Origin: Pseudobdellovibrionaceae bacterium | GTDB lineage: Bacteria > Bdellovibrionota > Bdellovibrionia > Bdellovibrionales > Bdellovibrionaceae | Direction: 5' to 3' | NCBI GenBank assembly: GCA_947449255.1 | Contig: CANFQX010000001.1 | Coordinates: 248,001-312,000 of the forward strand | DNA: 64,000 nucleotides | Position numbers and translations under genes: made by a program | Part shown: positions 26,659 to 35,956 of the stretch, piece by piece | How positions within the stretch are numbered: the first letter of the stretch is position 1 | Layout of the letters: the number at the start of each line of letters is the position of its first letter | Notes under the pieces: model-generated | Database searches by the model: none | What the model was told of the DNA's origin: nothing | The model's input: the letters and a program-made list of their open reading frames with translations, nothing else

Positions 26659-28454
26659 TGAGATCATTGTTTAAGGAAGTTATTTACACTCGCTTTTACG
26701 CGCGAATTTTTATTTTGCTGTCCTCTTTTTGTTCAGCACTCTTTGGCCTGTTTGGCCCTTTTTTTCAAAAGGAGTACGTGGACCGTTTGACTGGCGTCCA
26801 AGGAAAGATCTCTGTTCTGGCCCATTTCCCCCCAGAGACCTCGCCGCTATGGCTCATTTTGTCTGCTTTTTTTTGTATCTTAGTGGCTCAAGCCTTTATT
26901 CAAATGACGAATTACCTGGGTACTCGAGAGGCTCTGGTCTTGCAGCGCATTTTTGCAGAACGTTTATATAAAAAAACTTTGAACATGCAGGTCGATACAA
27001 TGAGCCACCGTCCCGTCGGAGAAATTGTCTCCTTGTATGCCACGGATGTTCAAGGTGCCACTGTCTTTTTAGATCAAACTCTGCCCGCTGGAGCCTCCAC
27101 ATTGTTCCCGCTTCTACTAGCACCCTTTGCTATCTCCTTGCTGTTTGAGATTCCTATTTGGCCCACGGTCCTTATCATGAGTCTGATGACAGCTTTGAAT
27201 ACCTTGATGGGCCTGCGCCAGTCGAAATTTTTTTATCAATTTAAACAATTGGCAGCGGAGCGGATCGGACTTGTTAATGAATGGATTCAAAATATTCGCA
27301 CCTTAAGAATTCTAGGTTGGACACAATATTTCGAAAAAAATATTTTTGAAAAAAGGGAAATCGAAACAAAAAATCGAGTTCAGATGGTCACCAATGGTCA
27401 AGTGATGAACTCCCTTTCCTCGAGCGTCACCTTTATTTTGAATATTATAGCGCTTGGAACTTTAGTCATCTATTCAAAAAACAAGATCACTGGAGGAGAG
27501 CTCTTTGCCCTCCTCTGGATTGTTGGAGTTTTTTTAACCAGGCCCTTTCGCCAAATGCCTTGGTTTTTTACTTTTGCCTTTGATTCGTGGACATCGCTGC
27601 AGCGTCTTGAAAAATATTTTGCCATTGAAAACAATCAAACCATTAAAGAACTGGCCGAAGAGAAAACGACAACTCAACCCACTCCAGATGAACGGTACGC
27701 CCTTCAAGTTCGAGGATTAAATTTAATGATCAGCAACCGACAAATTTTAAAAAACATCAATCTGGATGTTTTGCATGGCGAATTTGTTGCTATTGTCGGC
27801 GAAGTTGGCTCTGGAAAGTCAATGCTGCTGCTCTCCTTATTGAAAGAAACAGGGGCACAGTTTGATTTTTATCATATTGGCGCAATTGATGCCCAAACAC
27901 TCACTGCTGACAAAGTGCGAGAAAACTTTGCCTATGTTCCTCAAGAGGGATTTATTATGAGCGCAAGCTTGAGAGAAAACGTAGCCCTGCTCTACGACAT
28001 TGATCCCGACCGCGACCCCATGATTGAAGAGTCTTTAAAATTAGCACAATTTGATTTAAGCACTGAACGAGTTGGTAAGGGCTTGCAAACTGAAATCGGT
28101 GAACGCGGTGTTAATCTTTCGGGTGGGCAACGTCAGCGCGTGAGTCTAGCGCGAGTCCATCTGCACCAAGCCCCTATCTTGTTGCTTGATGATTGCCTCA
28201 GTGCCGTCGATGTGGATACAGAGCAAAAACTTTTTGACCAACTTTTAATAGGAGCTTGGGAAAATCGCACTCGCTTATTGGTCACTCACCGATTGAGTGC
28301 TCTGAGTCGCGTAGATCGCATCGTCTTTATGGAAAATGGCCAAATCATTGCTCAAGGAAGCTTCGAAGAACTTTTAGCTCGCAACGAAAAATTTCGCGAG
28401 TACACCACCACTGTGGCCCAAGTGAAGATTGATCAAGAGGTGATCCGTGGCTAA
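26658..28454 (+). CDS. ABC exporter subunit with degenerate Walker B (ABCC NBD1-like)
   Basis: A membrane domain of six helices (about residues 1-320) joined to an ATPase domain (about 350-590). Walker A GEVGSGKS at 381-388; signature LSGGQ at 487-491; Walker B ILLLDD at 507-512, in which the catalytic Glu is replaced by Asp512; H-loop His in VTHRLS near 546. This DD form and the following CLSAVD are characteristic of NBD1 of the eukaryotic-like ABCC (MRP/CFTR) group. It should therefore pair with the next gene, whose ATPase has the canonical Glu. The start overlaps the oxygenase stop, and the end overlaps the next gene by 8 bases. Confidence 0.9.
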   Translation: MRSLFKEVIYTRFYARIFILLSSFCSALFGLFGPFFQKEYVDRLTGVQGKISVLAHFPPETSPLWLILSAFFCILVAQAFIQMTNYLGTREALVLQRIFAERLYKKTLNMQVDTMSHRPVGEIVSLYATDVQGATVFLDQTLPAGASTLFPLLLAPFAISLLFEIPIWPTVLIMSLMTALNTLMGLRQSKFFYQFKQLAAERIGLVNEWIQNIRTLRILGWTQYFEKNIFEKREIETKNRVQMVTNGQVMNSLSSSVTFILNIIALGTLVIYSKNKITGGELFALLWIVGVFLTRPFRQMPWFFTFAFDSWTSLQRLEKYFAIENNQTIKELAEEKTTTQPTPDERYALQVRGLNLMISNRQILKNINLDVLHGEFVAIVGEVGSGKSMLLLSLLKETGAQFDFYHIGAIDAQTLTADKVRENFAYVPQEGFIMSASLRENVALLYDIDPDRDPMIEESLKLAQFDLSTERVGKGLQTEIGERGVNLSGGQRQRVSLARVHLHQAPILLLDDCLSAVDVDTEQKLFDQLLIGAWENRTRLLVTHRLSALSRVDRIVFMENGQIIAQGSFEELLARNEKFREYTTTVAQVKIDQEVIRG

Positions 28455-30330
28455 ATCAAATCGCCCCCTCCGCCCGAAACACCTGCACAAGGAGCAATCC
28501 GAAGCGGAAACCAAGGGAACAGCTCATTATAGTAAAAATATTTATTGGACTATTCTCATGACCTACAGGCCCTTTCTTGGGCAAATTGGATTGTGCCTTT
28601 TTTTAGGTATTTTTGGTCGCGCGTTGCTTTTAGCAAATACAAATATTATTGGCTTCTGGGTGGACAGTTTAGTTGGTAAGTCGACTCCTCTGAATCAAAT
28701 GAGCTCGGTCCAAATTGTTGAACTTTTACTGACTATGACACTTGTTGGTTTTTCTATGACCTTGATTTTTCGGGTTGGCTTTTCTAGGTTGTCGGCCAAA
28801 GCGATTTCCAATTTTTATGATGAAGTCACTTTGCGCACTTCAAGGCTGCCCATGGGATTCTTTGATACGACTCCTGCGGGTCGAATTATCACTCGTTTCT
28901 CAAGTGACTATGGAAATATCTTTCGACTTTTTGGCGGTCCCTTAGCAGAATTTATTTCAATTATATTTGACTTGATCATGATGGTTGTTCTGATTGGCAT
29001 AGCCAATCCCATCTATCTGATCTTTGTGTTTTTTATTGGGCTAGTTAATTTGCTTGTCTATCGGTTAAATCGTGACCACCTTCGTAAAGTGCGCCGTGAT
29101 CTCTCAGCCAGTCGTTCTCCAAGCATTGCTCACTTCGCCGAAACGACTCAAGGAGCCAGCACGATCCGCTCTTTTCGCAGACAAGATTCCTTCATCGAGC
29201 GCTTCGAAGATCTTGACCGCTATTACCTAGGACAAAAACTCTACACCACTCGAGAGATCATTGGCTTTTCTTTTCAAATGAACAGCATGAGTTCCTTGCT
29301 TCTTCTGATCACTGGGGTTGCAGCTTATTTTATGGTTGAAAAAAATTGGGCCAGCATCGGATCCGTGGGAGTCGCCTTTAGCTTCATCGCTCTTTCTGGT
29401 AATACCGTTCAGATGTTCTTTGAGTGGTTGACCCAATTCGAAGAAGCCATGATTGGTGTTGAACGGCTCGATCACTATCTAAGAATGGATATAGAAAAAG
29501 GCAATAAATTGCCTTCAACAGCCCATTTTCAAACGGGACATCCGGTCTATGAGTCTGATGCAGAGCGGAAGCTTTCGCAGCAAAGACTGACAGAGGATGC
29601 AAACGCCTCTGTAGAAATAAAAAACTTGTGGTTTAGATACCGAGAGGACCTTCCCTGGGTTCTCAAAAATCTAAACTTGGAAATAAAAGCAGGGGAACGA
29701 CTGGGGATCGTAGGTCGGACTGGCTCCGGAAAATCCAGCTTGATTCAAGCCTTGTTTTATCTTTATCCCATAGAGAAAGGTGAAATTTCTATTCATGGCC
29801 ATCATCCCCAAATTAATGGTGATGATGCTGGTGCTATCGATCTAAATTTATATCGCAAGGCTATGGCCTTTATCTCTCAAGATCCTATTTTATTTCGCGG
29901 CAGTTTAAGATTCAATTTGGACGTCGAAAATGTCTTTTCAGATGAAAAACTTAGAGCTGTTCTGCAACAAGTTGGGCTTTGGGATTGGGTCGACACACAA
30001 GCCCTTAAGCTCAATATGCCCATCGAAGAAAATGGTAAAAATTTATCATTAGGAGAACGGCAATTGCTCTGCATGGCACGTTGTCTGCTGCAGCAGTCAC
30101 CCATCGTTATTATGGATGAAGCCACAAGCTCTGTCGATCCTAAATCCGAGGAAATTTTGGTGCGAGCCACAGAGGAATTTTTTGCTCACCGAACGCAAAT
30201 TATTATTGCTCATCGACTGTCCACTTTAGCTAAGTGTGACCGCATCTTATGGCTGCAAAATGGGGAGATTTTCGAGCTGGGCCCTACGGATGAAGTTTTG
30301 CCAAGATTTAAAAAAGCTGAGCTTGTTTAA
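28447..30330 (+). CDS. ABC exporter subunit with canonical Walker B (ABCC NBD2-like)
   Basis: A 627-residue partner: membrane domain (about residues 30-345), then an ATPase domain with Walker A GRTGSGKSS, Walker B IVIMDEATSSVD with the catalytic Glu, and H-loop AHRLS. The signature motif is LSLGERQ instead of LSGGQ, as in NBD2 of ABCC proteins. In a heterodimer, this subunit's Glu with the first subunit's intact LSGGQ would form the one active site. The reading frame starts with GTG inside the previous gene. Export substrate unknown; one that an upstream hydroxylase acts on is an inference only. Confidence 0.9.
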   Translation: MAKSNRPLRPKHLHKEQSEAETKGTAHYSKNIYWTILMTYRPFLGQIGLCLFLGIFGRALLLANTNIIGFWVDSLVGKSTPLNQMSSVQIVELLLTMTLVGFSMTLIFRVGFSRLSAKAISNFYDEVTLRTSRLPMGFFDTTPAGRIITRFSSDYGNIFRLFGGPLAEFISIIFDLIMMVVLIGIANPIYLIFVFFIGLVNLLVYRLNRDHLRKVRRDLSASRSPSIAHFAETTQGASTIRSFRRQDSFIERFEDLDRYYLGQKLYTTREIIGFSFQMNSMSSLLLLITGVAAYFMVEKNWASIGSVGVAFSFIALSGNTVQMFFEWLTQFEEAMIGVERLDHYLRMDIEKGNKLPSTAHFQTGHPVYESDAERKLSQQRLTEDANASVEIKNLWFRYREDLPWVLKNLNLEIKAGERLGIVGRTGSGKSSLIQALFYLYPIEKGEISIHGHHPQINGDDAGAIDLNLYRKAMAFISQDPILFRGSLRFNLDVENVFSDEKLRAVLQQVGLWDWVDTQALKLNMPIEENGKNLSLGERQLLCMARCLLQQSPIVIMDEATSSVDPKSEEILVRATEEFFAHRTQIIIAHRLSTLAKCDRILWLQNGEIFELGPTDEVLPRFKKAELV

Positions 30331-30349
30331 ATCTTGACCCAATCATCTT

Positions 30350-32311
30350 TTAGTTTTTCGAGGGACTCCCAAAGGTTTGGACCCATTGTTGAATCATCGC
30401 TAATGTTCCCTTGCGGGCATTGGCGAACTTAACTCCATAAGCTTGATTGCTTGAATTCCATACAATTTGCCCTTGCACTTCGATCCTCTCACGACCATCA
30501 GGACTTGCAATTTGCATGGTCACAATTCCACCATTTTCGAGGGCTTGGTCTGTGCTAAAGGAAACTCCTCCTAAAGATATTGACCTCATGGAGCCCACAA
30601 TTTCCCGATCACCCATTTTTACGCGGATCTCTGAGTTCAAGTGGAAACGCTCATGACTGCGATGATCTTTGTGGCTGCGTCTTCGTAGGGCGAACCAGAC
30701 AATCATGGGGAGCAACATCAGTCCACCGACGACACCACCAGTAGGATTGGAACCACAGCGGCCAGGACCTTGATGAATTACATTTGTGATCAACCCACAT
30801 CCTCCAACACTGGTGCTGGTGCCCGAAGTCGTGTCACTAGCTGGCGTACGATACTGAGCCGCATAATTCGGTTGAAAGCTAGAAATATTGCTGCCTGCGG
30901 ATCCAAGGGCCGCCCCCACCAAGTTGGAGGTATTGACTCTGCCATTAGAAGACACATAAGCGCTCAATGCGGGAATGACATCGACACTGCTGATCAGCAT
31001 TTGCTTGATTTGATATCCGGTCAATGCAGAATTTTCTCTCCACGCCATTGCCGCAATACCACTCACAAAGGGAGCCGCCATACTGGTGCCACTCATATAG
31101 GCATATTTATTTCCAGGAACTGAACTCAAGACGTACTCACCAGGGCTAGCCAATTGAACAGAAGATCGACCATAATTTGAAAAGCCCGACAAGACATCAT
31201 AGGTCGACGTCGAGGCCACGGAGACGTTGCTTGGAACATCATAATTGGCTGGATACATCGGTGTTGAGTCATTGTTTGAACGATAATTCCCAGAAGCTGA
31301 AACAACAAGAACGGCATTGTTGTAGGCGTATGTTAAAGCCTCATGCAGAGCTCTAGAATAAGTTGGGCCTCCCCAAGAGTTATTGATAACTTGCGCCCCT
31401 TTATTGACCGCATAATAGATGGCATTGATGGCCGAAGACGTTGTTCCTGATCCATCTATACCTAAAAATTTTAAAGGCATAATTTGAATTTTTGATTCTT
31501 GCAAAGGACGAGCAAAAATATTTTGCCCCGCGCCAACAATGATGCCAGCAACATGGGTCCCATGACTTTCATCATCAAAAAAATTTGCCGTGTTGTTATT
31601 AAAATTCCAACCATTCACATCATCAACAAAGCCATTTTGGTCATCATCCACACCCGGCAAACCGGCAGCTTCGGCAGCATTGACCCACAAGGCCCCAGCG
31701 CCACCACTGGCCGTGGGCTGAAATAAGATATGACTGGAATCAAGCCCTGTATCCACAACGGCCACAATGACCTTGCCCTTAGCAGCTATATTCGACTCAA
31801 GGCTCCAAGAGCGCTGAACATCGTTGCCTAAGTTATTTTGATAAAATCCATTGTCAGCATAAGCGTCCCTATTTGTGATGATTTCCTGATAACTGTAAGA
31901 ACTTAAAGCGATACCTGCGGAAGCACTTGGATCAGCAGCTGCACTCTTGTACCAGCGGTAGTTGGGCTCCACAAATTCGACATCTGGATCATTTTTAAGA
32001 TCTTCAATATTGGCCACAGAATTGGCAGCCCCTGCTTTCACAGAAACGTGGTACATACCCATTTCTGGATAGGCTTTGCGCATCGTTGACCTGGCGGCAA
32101 GCTTAGTGCGCTGCGAGCGAACATTAACACCCGTGGAATTCTTATATTTGACTATGTATTCGCCTTGAACAACTTCCGGAGCCTGCCCGACTTGCGCCTT
32201 GGCTACTGAAATTCCAAAAACCAGATGCAAGGCCAAGAGGCCCCAAGGGCATGTGGCAAAAATGGATCCTAAATTTGAGTTCAGCACCAATGCCGATGAT
32301 CTCCGATTCAA
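30350..32311 (-). CDS. Subtilisin-family serine protease with TM segment and C-terminal PilZ domain
   Basis: Start taken at TTG 32311, because AAAGGAG lies 5 bases upstream and a signal peptide follows at once; the frame is open 27 codons further, with no ribosome binding site. Numbering from this start: inhibitor-like prodomain (about 45-120), S8 catalytic domain with Asp187, His250 (SHGTHVAG) and Ser410 (SGTSMAAP). A Gly/Pro linker with paired Cys leads to a membrane helix (about 526-543), a basic cluster (RRRSHKDHR), then a PilZ domain with RxxxR at 551-555 and SISLGG at 577-582. The first residue of the usual D/NxSxxG is Ser. The fusion places c-di-GMP sensing on the cytoplasmic side of an exported protease. 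Confidence 0.88.
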   Translation of the reverse strand: MNRRSSALVLNSNLGSIFATCPWGLLALHLVFGISVAKAQVGQAPEVVQGEYIVKYKNSTGVNVRSQRTKLAARSTMRKAYPEMGMYHVSVKAGAANSVANIEDLKNDPDVEFVEPNYRWYKSAAADPSASAGIALSSYSYQEIITNRDAYADNGFYQNNLGNDVQRSWSLESNIAAKGKVIVAVVDTGLDSSHILFQPTASGGAGALWVNAAEAAGLPGVDDDQNGFVDDVNGWNFNNNTANFFDDESHGTHVAGIIVGAGQNIFARPLQESKIQIMPLKFLGIDGSGTTSSAINAIYYAVNKGAQVINNSWGGPTYSRALHEALTYAYNNAVLVVSASGNYRSNNDSTPMYPANYDVPSNVSVASTSTYDVLSGFSNYGRSSVQLASPGEYVLSSVPGNKYAYMSGTSMAAPFVSGIAAMAWRENSALTGYQIKQMLISSVDVIPALSAYVSSNGRVNTSNLVGAALGSAGSNISSFQPNYAAQYRTPASDTTSGTSTSVGGCGLITNVIHQGPGRCGSNPTGGVVGGLMLLPMIVWFALRRRSHKDHRSHERFHLNSEIRVKMGDREIVGSMRSISLGGVSFSTDQALENGGIVTMQIASPDGRERIEVQGQIVWNSSNQAYGVKFANARKGTLAMIQQWVQTFGSPSKN

Positions 32312-32514
32312 GGGAACTCCTTTAGTGAGTGACCCCCCTCTCATCGGCAGAAAGTCTAGGCTAGTTGAGGGGAAAAGTAAAAAAACCTGCACCGAAGGAC
32401 AGGCCGAAATAATCTCTTTTTGAGACGAGCTAACTCCTTGAAGCTAGACTCAGGAACTGATACTTATGATCCGATAAATAACTGCGTAATATTTCAGAAA
32501 AGAGACTTCTTAGA

Positions 32515-33126
32515 ATGAAACATCTTCAGAAAATTTTCTTGCAAGGTCTGGTAACTTTTCTCCCCATTGCTCTGACCATTTATATCGTCTATGCCGGTAT
32601 TTCTATCGTGGACCGCATCTTGGGCGACACACTTCGACTGCTAATGCCAGTTTATATTCCGGGTCTTGGCTTTTTATTGACCATCCTGGTGATCTTTCTC
32701 TTGGGCTTTGTGCTGAACAACCTGATTGCCGTTGGGGCCTTTAAAAAAATTGAAAAAAACCTCATGAAGGTTCCGTTTATCAAAGCCATTTACTCGCCAC
32801 TGCGAGATCTGATGAACCTTTTTTCAAAAGGTGGCAGTCCTGGCAATTTAAGAACAGTGGTGTTAGCAGACCTTGGGGAAACGGGCATCCGAGCACTGGG
32901 CGTAGTCACTCGTGAAAATTTCAATGACATTCCTGCCATAGAAAAACACGCCAGCGACCGCGTAGCCGTTTATATCCCGCTAAGTTATGGCTTAGGGGGC
33001 TTCACTTTAATGATTCCAAGTTCAAAAGTAACTCCCATTGATATGCCGATAGAAAAAGCGATGAGCCTTGCCATCACTGGATGGGTTAAAACAGAACAAG
33101 ATGATCACGAGAAAAAGGATAAATAG
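32515..33126 (+). CDS. DUF502 family membrane protein
   Basis: A 203-residue inner-membrane protein. Two hydrophobic segments (FLPIALTIYIVYAGISIV near 15-33 and GLGFLLTILVIFLLGFVLNNL near 52-72) precede the conserved IEKNLMKVPFIKAIYSPLRDLMN block, and a soluble tail with ETGIRALGVVTREN. This is the DUF502 pattern; family function is not established. The next gene begins right after its stop. Confidence 0.85.
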   Translation: MKHLQKIFLQGLVTFLPIALTIYIVYAGISIVDRILGDTLRLLMPVYIPGLGFLLTILVIFLLGFVLNNLIAVGAFKKIEKNLMKVPFIKAIYSPLRDLMNLFSKGGSPGNLRTVVLADLGETGIRALGVVTRENFNDIPAIEKHASDRVAVYIPLSYGLGGFTLMIPSSKVTPIDMPIEKAMSLAITGWVKTEQDDHEKKDK

Positions 33127-34539
33127 ATGCAAGACAGCTCGCACTTAGAATCCACTATGAGCAAAGCCCTTTTCATCAACCAAGATCTTTCTCGCTACGG
33201 AGCTTTTGCTGAGATCGGCGCTGGACAAGAAGTGGCTCGACACTTCTTTCAGGCAGGTCAAGCTTCACAGACCATCGCTAAAACAATCTCTGCCTATGAC
33301 ATGGTCGTCAGTGATGATATTTATGGGAAAGAGCCAACGGGTCGCTATGTCTGCGAGTCGCGAGTGCTTAAAATGCTGTCTCATGAATACTCTCTTTTAA
33401 TTGATCGCTTAACAGTCCCACGCGGATCCCATTCTCGTTTTTTTGCTTTTGCAAACACAGTCGCGACCGCTTCGGCTTCAAATTCCAAGCAATCCCACGG
33501 CTGGATGGGAGTTCGTTTTCAATCTGAACCTGGAGCCGAGCCCAATGATATCATCCTTCATGTGCGCATGTTAGATCGCTATCGTTTGCAGCAACAAGAA
33601 GCCTTAGGAATTCTTGGTGTCAATCTGCTGAACTGCGCTTTCTATCATCTCAATGATATGCAAGGCTTCATCCCTAGTCTGATTGAGTGCCTCAAAGAGG
33701 GGCAAATTGTTATTGATGTTATTAAATTTCAGGGCCCCGATGTTCAACACTTTAACAATCGACTGATGAATCTTGAATTGGTTCGTCGCGGCCTGGCTGA
33801 AGCCATTTTATTTTCTCCACAAAATGAAATTCTAAATGTTGCTGATGCCATTTATGGAAAGTCCTTACTTATTCAACGGGGGTCCTTTCGTCCCGTCACG
33901 GTCACTCACTTGGATGTATTAAAAAAAGGCTTAGTCCAAATGCGCGCTGATATTCTAAAATCAGAGCACAAAGAAATCGACGTCTTGCCCGTGATGGAAT
34001 TGACCATGCACAATTTAGAAACGGATGGTCATATTGCAGAAAAGGATTTCCTCGACCGTGTGGAAATGCTCACGGCACTAGGCATCCATGTCCTGATTTC
34101 TAATTTCTTTTTATTTTATCGATTAAAGCGCTTTATTCGCCGCTACAATCCCCATTTTATGGCTATGGTGATCGGCGCAAGTCATTTAGAAAATCTTTTT
34201 ATGGAAAAGCACTATCAAGATTTAGAAGGTGGATTGCTTGAAGGGCTGGGAAAGCTTCTAGAGAAAAAAACGAAACTCTATATTTACCCACACAAAACAC
34301 CGCTGATTTGTCTGACAACGAAAAGTTTTTTTCCAGATCCTCATTTAAAACATATTTATTCTTATTTTATTGAAAACGAACAGATTGTGGATATTTCGGG
34401 CTGCGATGAAATTTCTGAATATTTGCACTCCAGTGATGTCATGAGCCTGCTCGAAAAGCAGGACCCTCTGTGGGAGAAACTGGTTCCCCCGCAGGTCAAA
34501 GAGCTTATTAAAAACAACAAACTCTTTGGATATAAATAG
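33127..34539 (+). CDS. Conserved protein of unknown function
   Basis: A 470-residue cytoplasmic protein. Widespread homologues share the strongly conserved segments SKALFINQDLSRYGAFAEIGAGQEVARHFF near the N-terminus and HGWMGVRF, FHVRMLD-like DIILHVRMLDR and EALGILGVNLLNCAFYH. Some databases label this family as TonB-dependent receptor, but there is no signal peptide, plug or barrel, so that name is wrong here. The glycine-rich GAGQE segment suggests nucleotide or sugar-nucleotide binding, which is unproven. The start ATG at 33127 follows the DUF502 stop directly with AAGGAT upstream; an ATG 10 codons later is possible. Confidence 0.6.
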   Translation: MQDSSHLESTMSKALFINQDLSRYGAFAEIGAGQEVARHFFQAGQASQTIAKTISAYDMVVSDDIYGKEPTGRYVCESRVLKMLSHEYSLLIDRLTVPRGSHSRFFAFANTVATASASNSKQSHGWMGVRFQSEPGAEPNDIILHVRMLDRYRLQQQEALGILGVNLLNCAFYHLNDMQGFIPSLIECLKEGQIVIDVIKFQGPDVQHFNNRLMNLELVRRGLAEAILFSPQNEILNVADAIYGKSLLIQRGSFRPVTVTHLDVLKKGLVQMRADILKSEHKEIDVLPVMELTMHNLETDGHIAEKDFLDRVEMLTALGIHVLISNFFLFYRLKRFIRRYNPHFMAMVIGASHLENLFMEKHYQDLEGGLLEGLGKLLEKKTKLYIYPHKTPLICLTTKSFFPDPHLKHIYSYFIENEQIVDISGCDEISEYLHSSDVMSLLEKQDPLWEKLVPPQVKELIKNNKLFGYK

Positions 34540-34559
34540 ACGGCTTTACCTGGATTTGG

Positions 34560-34575
34560 TTTGGCCTCAGCCAAA
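34560..34575. terminator. Short hairpin between convergent genes
   Basis: TTTGGC (34560-34565) and GCCAAA (34570-34575) around a CTCA loop lie in the 106-base gap between the conserved protein and hipA. No T-run follows, so terminator function is uncertain. Confidence 0.25.
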
Positions 34576-34645
34576 GACTGTAATAAACAACTAATAAAAA
34601 TTATATCGTATCGGTGAATCTATTCATTCCCCAATGAACCCGACG

Positions 34646-35956
34646 TTAAGAGTTCGATATTCTTTTAGATCTCTCGCTGAGCAATTCAAGAAAACTGCTT
34701 TTCAAATTTGCCGACAAAAAACTTTTTTCAATAAGATTTTCACTTTCAAAGAAAAGATCCAGCATTTTATCGCGCGCATTTTCCAAGATCTTTTTGTTGA
34801 GCTTTAAATTTTCTCCCAAAGCTAAGAAATCAGACCACTTTATTTTATTTTTTCGACCATTAAGCGGAAGAGCCAGCTCTTCCGAGTCCTCAGAGGATGG
34901 TATAAGTAAGCGAGTGTTTAAGAAGTCATATCCTGGACTCATACGGATGCGGCCTCCGCGAGGATCTCTCCATAAGGAGAAATTTTTGAGATGCATATCT
35001 GCATTTCCGATTAAAAAGGAAAAAAGCAAAATTTGAAAAAGCGTGAGTTTGTCGTCCTGAGGTTGTTCTGAATATTTGTCAATAATCTTACCCATGGCCT
35101 CGCTGGATCCGGTGTATTTCTGCGCAGTGCTTTTTTCTGAAAGCTGACAAAAATCCTCAACCTGTATTTTCTCACCATCTTGGCGGTCAAAGCGCTTTGT
35201 TATATAAGCCTTTTCGCCACTAGCTAGATAAATAAGACCACATTGAGCGACAGGAATTTCATGCAATTCAGCGAGTTTCATGCATAAGTGCTCATTCTCT
35301 GCCATCTCAGGATATTCATCGGAGGAAGGTTTCAGGATGAAGCGTCCGTCCAAACCCACAACAGTAAGTCGTTCTTTTTTGTTTTCAATGACCGAACCTA
35401 GTGAAAGTTTTTTTTGAACTCCAGTCAGGGTCATTCTTTGGTTAATTTGCAACAATGCTAAATTTTCAATGTCATCCATAGAGATGTCTATGAAAGGAGA
35501 ATGCGAAAAGCCAAAAGTCTTTTTTGCGCATTTCTGATGATAGGTGTCTACCCCCATCGGCAAGACCTCCATACAGACCAAACATTGGGTGGAATGAAAA
35601 TCATGCTGTCGTGGTTGCACAAATTTTTGTACTCCAGAAATATCTGAATAGTCCTGAGTTTCATCTGAAATATGGACGGCTCCAATACAATCTAAGCCTG
35701 TTGACAAAAGAAGCGCCATGCGATCATTTCTTTGAATTTTCCAATTTTTCTCAAGCAGGTTTAAGAGCCAACCCTCAGGAATGAGGCCATCAAAAAATGG
35801 AAATAGACTAGAAGAATGGTAGGTTTGACGGCTATTGGGAAGCGTCCAGCTCACGGATTGGCCATCGTTTTGATATTTGAACTCGAAGGAGCCATCGACT
35901 TTTTTTTCTATTTTTCCAGACGCCTTATTTTTAAAGTAAACATTTCCTATACTCAT
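34646..35956 (-). CDS. hipA: HipA-family toxin kinase
   Basis: Serine/threonine kinase toxin of a type II toxin-antitoxin pair. The N-terminal subdomain (FDGLIPEGWLL) is followed by a four-ligand zinc-finger-like insert (Cys125, Cys128, His140, Cys143), then the phosphorylated-loop region LTGVQKKLSL, the ATP-site TKRFDRQ, the catalytic GNADMHLKNFS (DxHxKN), and the YDFLNTRL metal-binding Asp. Known HipA kinases phosphorylate glutamyl-tRNA synthetase; the target here is unknown. It overlaps the antitoxin gene by 4 bases (ATGA), so the two are made together. Confidence 0.9.
   Translation of the reverse strand: MSIGNVYFKNKASGKIEKKVDGSFEFKYQNDGQSVSWTLPNSRQTYHSSSLFPFFDGLIPEGWLLNLLEKNWKIQRNDRMALLLSTGLDCIGAVHISDETQDYSDISGVQKFVQPRQHDFHSTQCLVCMEVLPMGVDTYHQKCAKKTFGFSHSPFIDISMDDIENLALLQINQRMTLTGVQKKLSLGSVIENKKERLTVVGLDGRFILKPSSDEYPEMAENEHLCMKLAELHEIPVAQCGLIYLASGEKAYITKRFDRQDGEKIQVEDFCQLSEKSTAQKYTGSSEAMGKIIDKYSEQPQDDKLTLFQILLFSFLIGNADMHLKNFSLWRDPRGGRIRMSPGYDFLNTRLLIPSSEDSEELALPLNGRKNKIKWSDFLALGENLKLNKKILENARDKMLDLFFESENLIEKSFLSANLKSSFLELLSERSKRISNS

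Noticed and set aside
32199-32423. 74-codon plus-strand frame
   Set aside because: Antisense to the start of the subtilisin gene and without a ribosome binding site.
33127-34539. TonB-dependent receptor
   Set aside because: No signal peptide, TonB box, plug or beta-barrel strands are visible.
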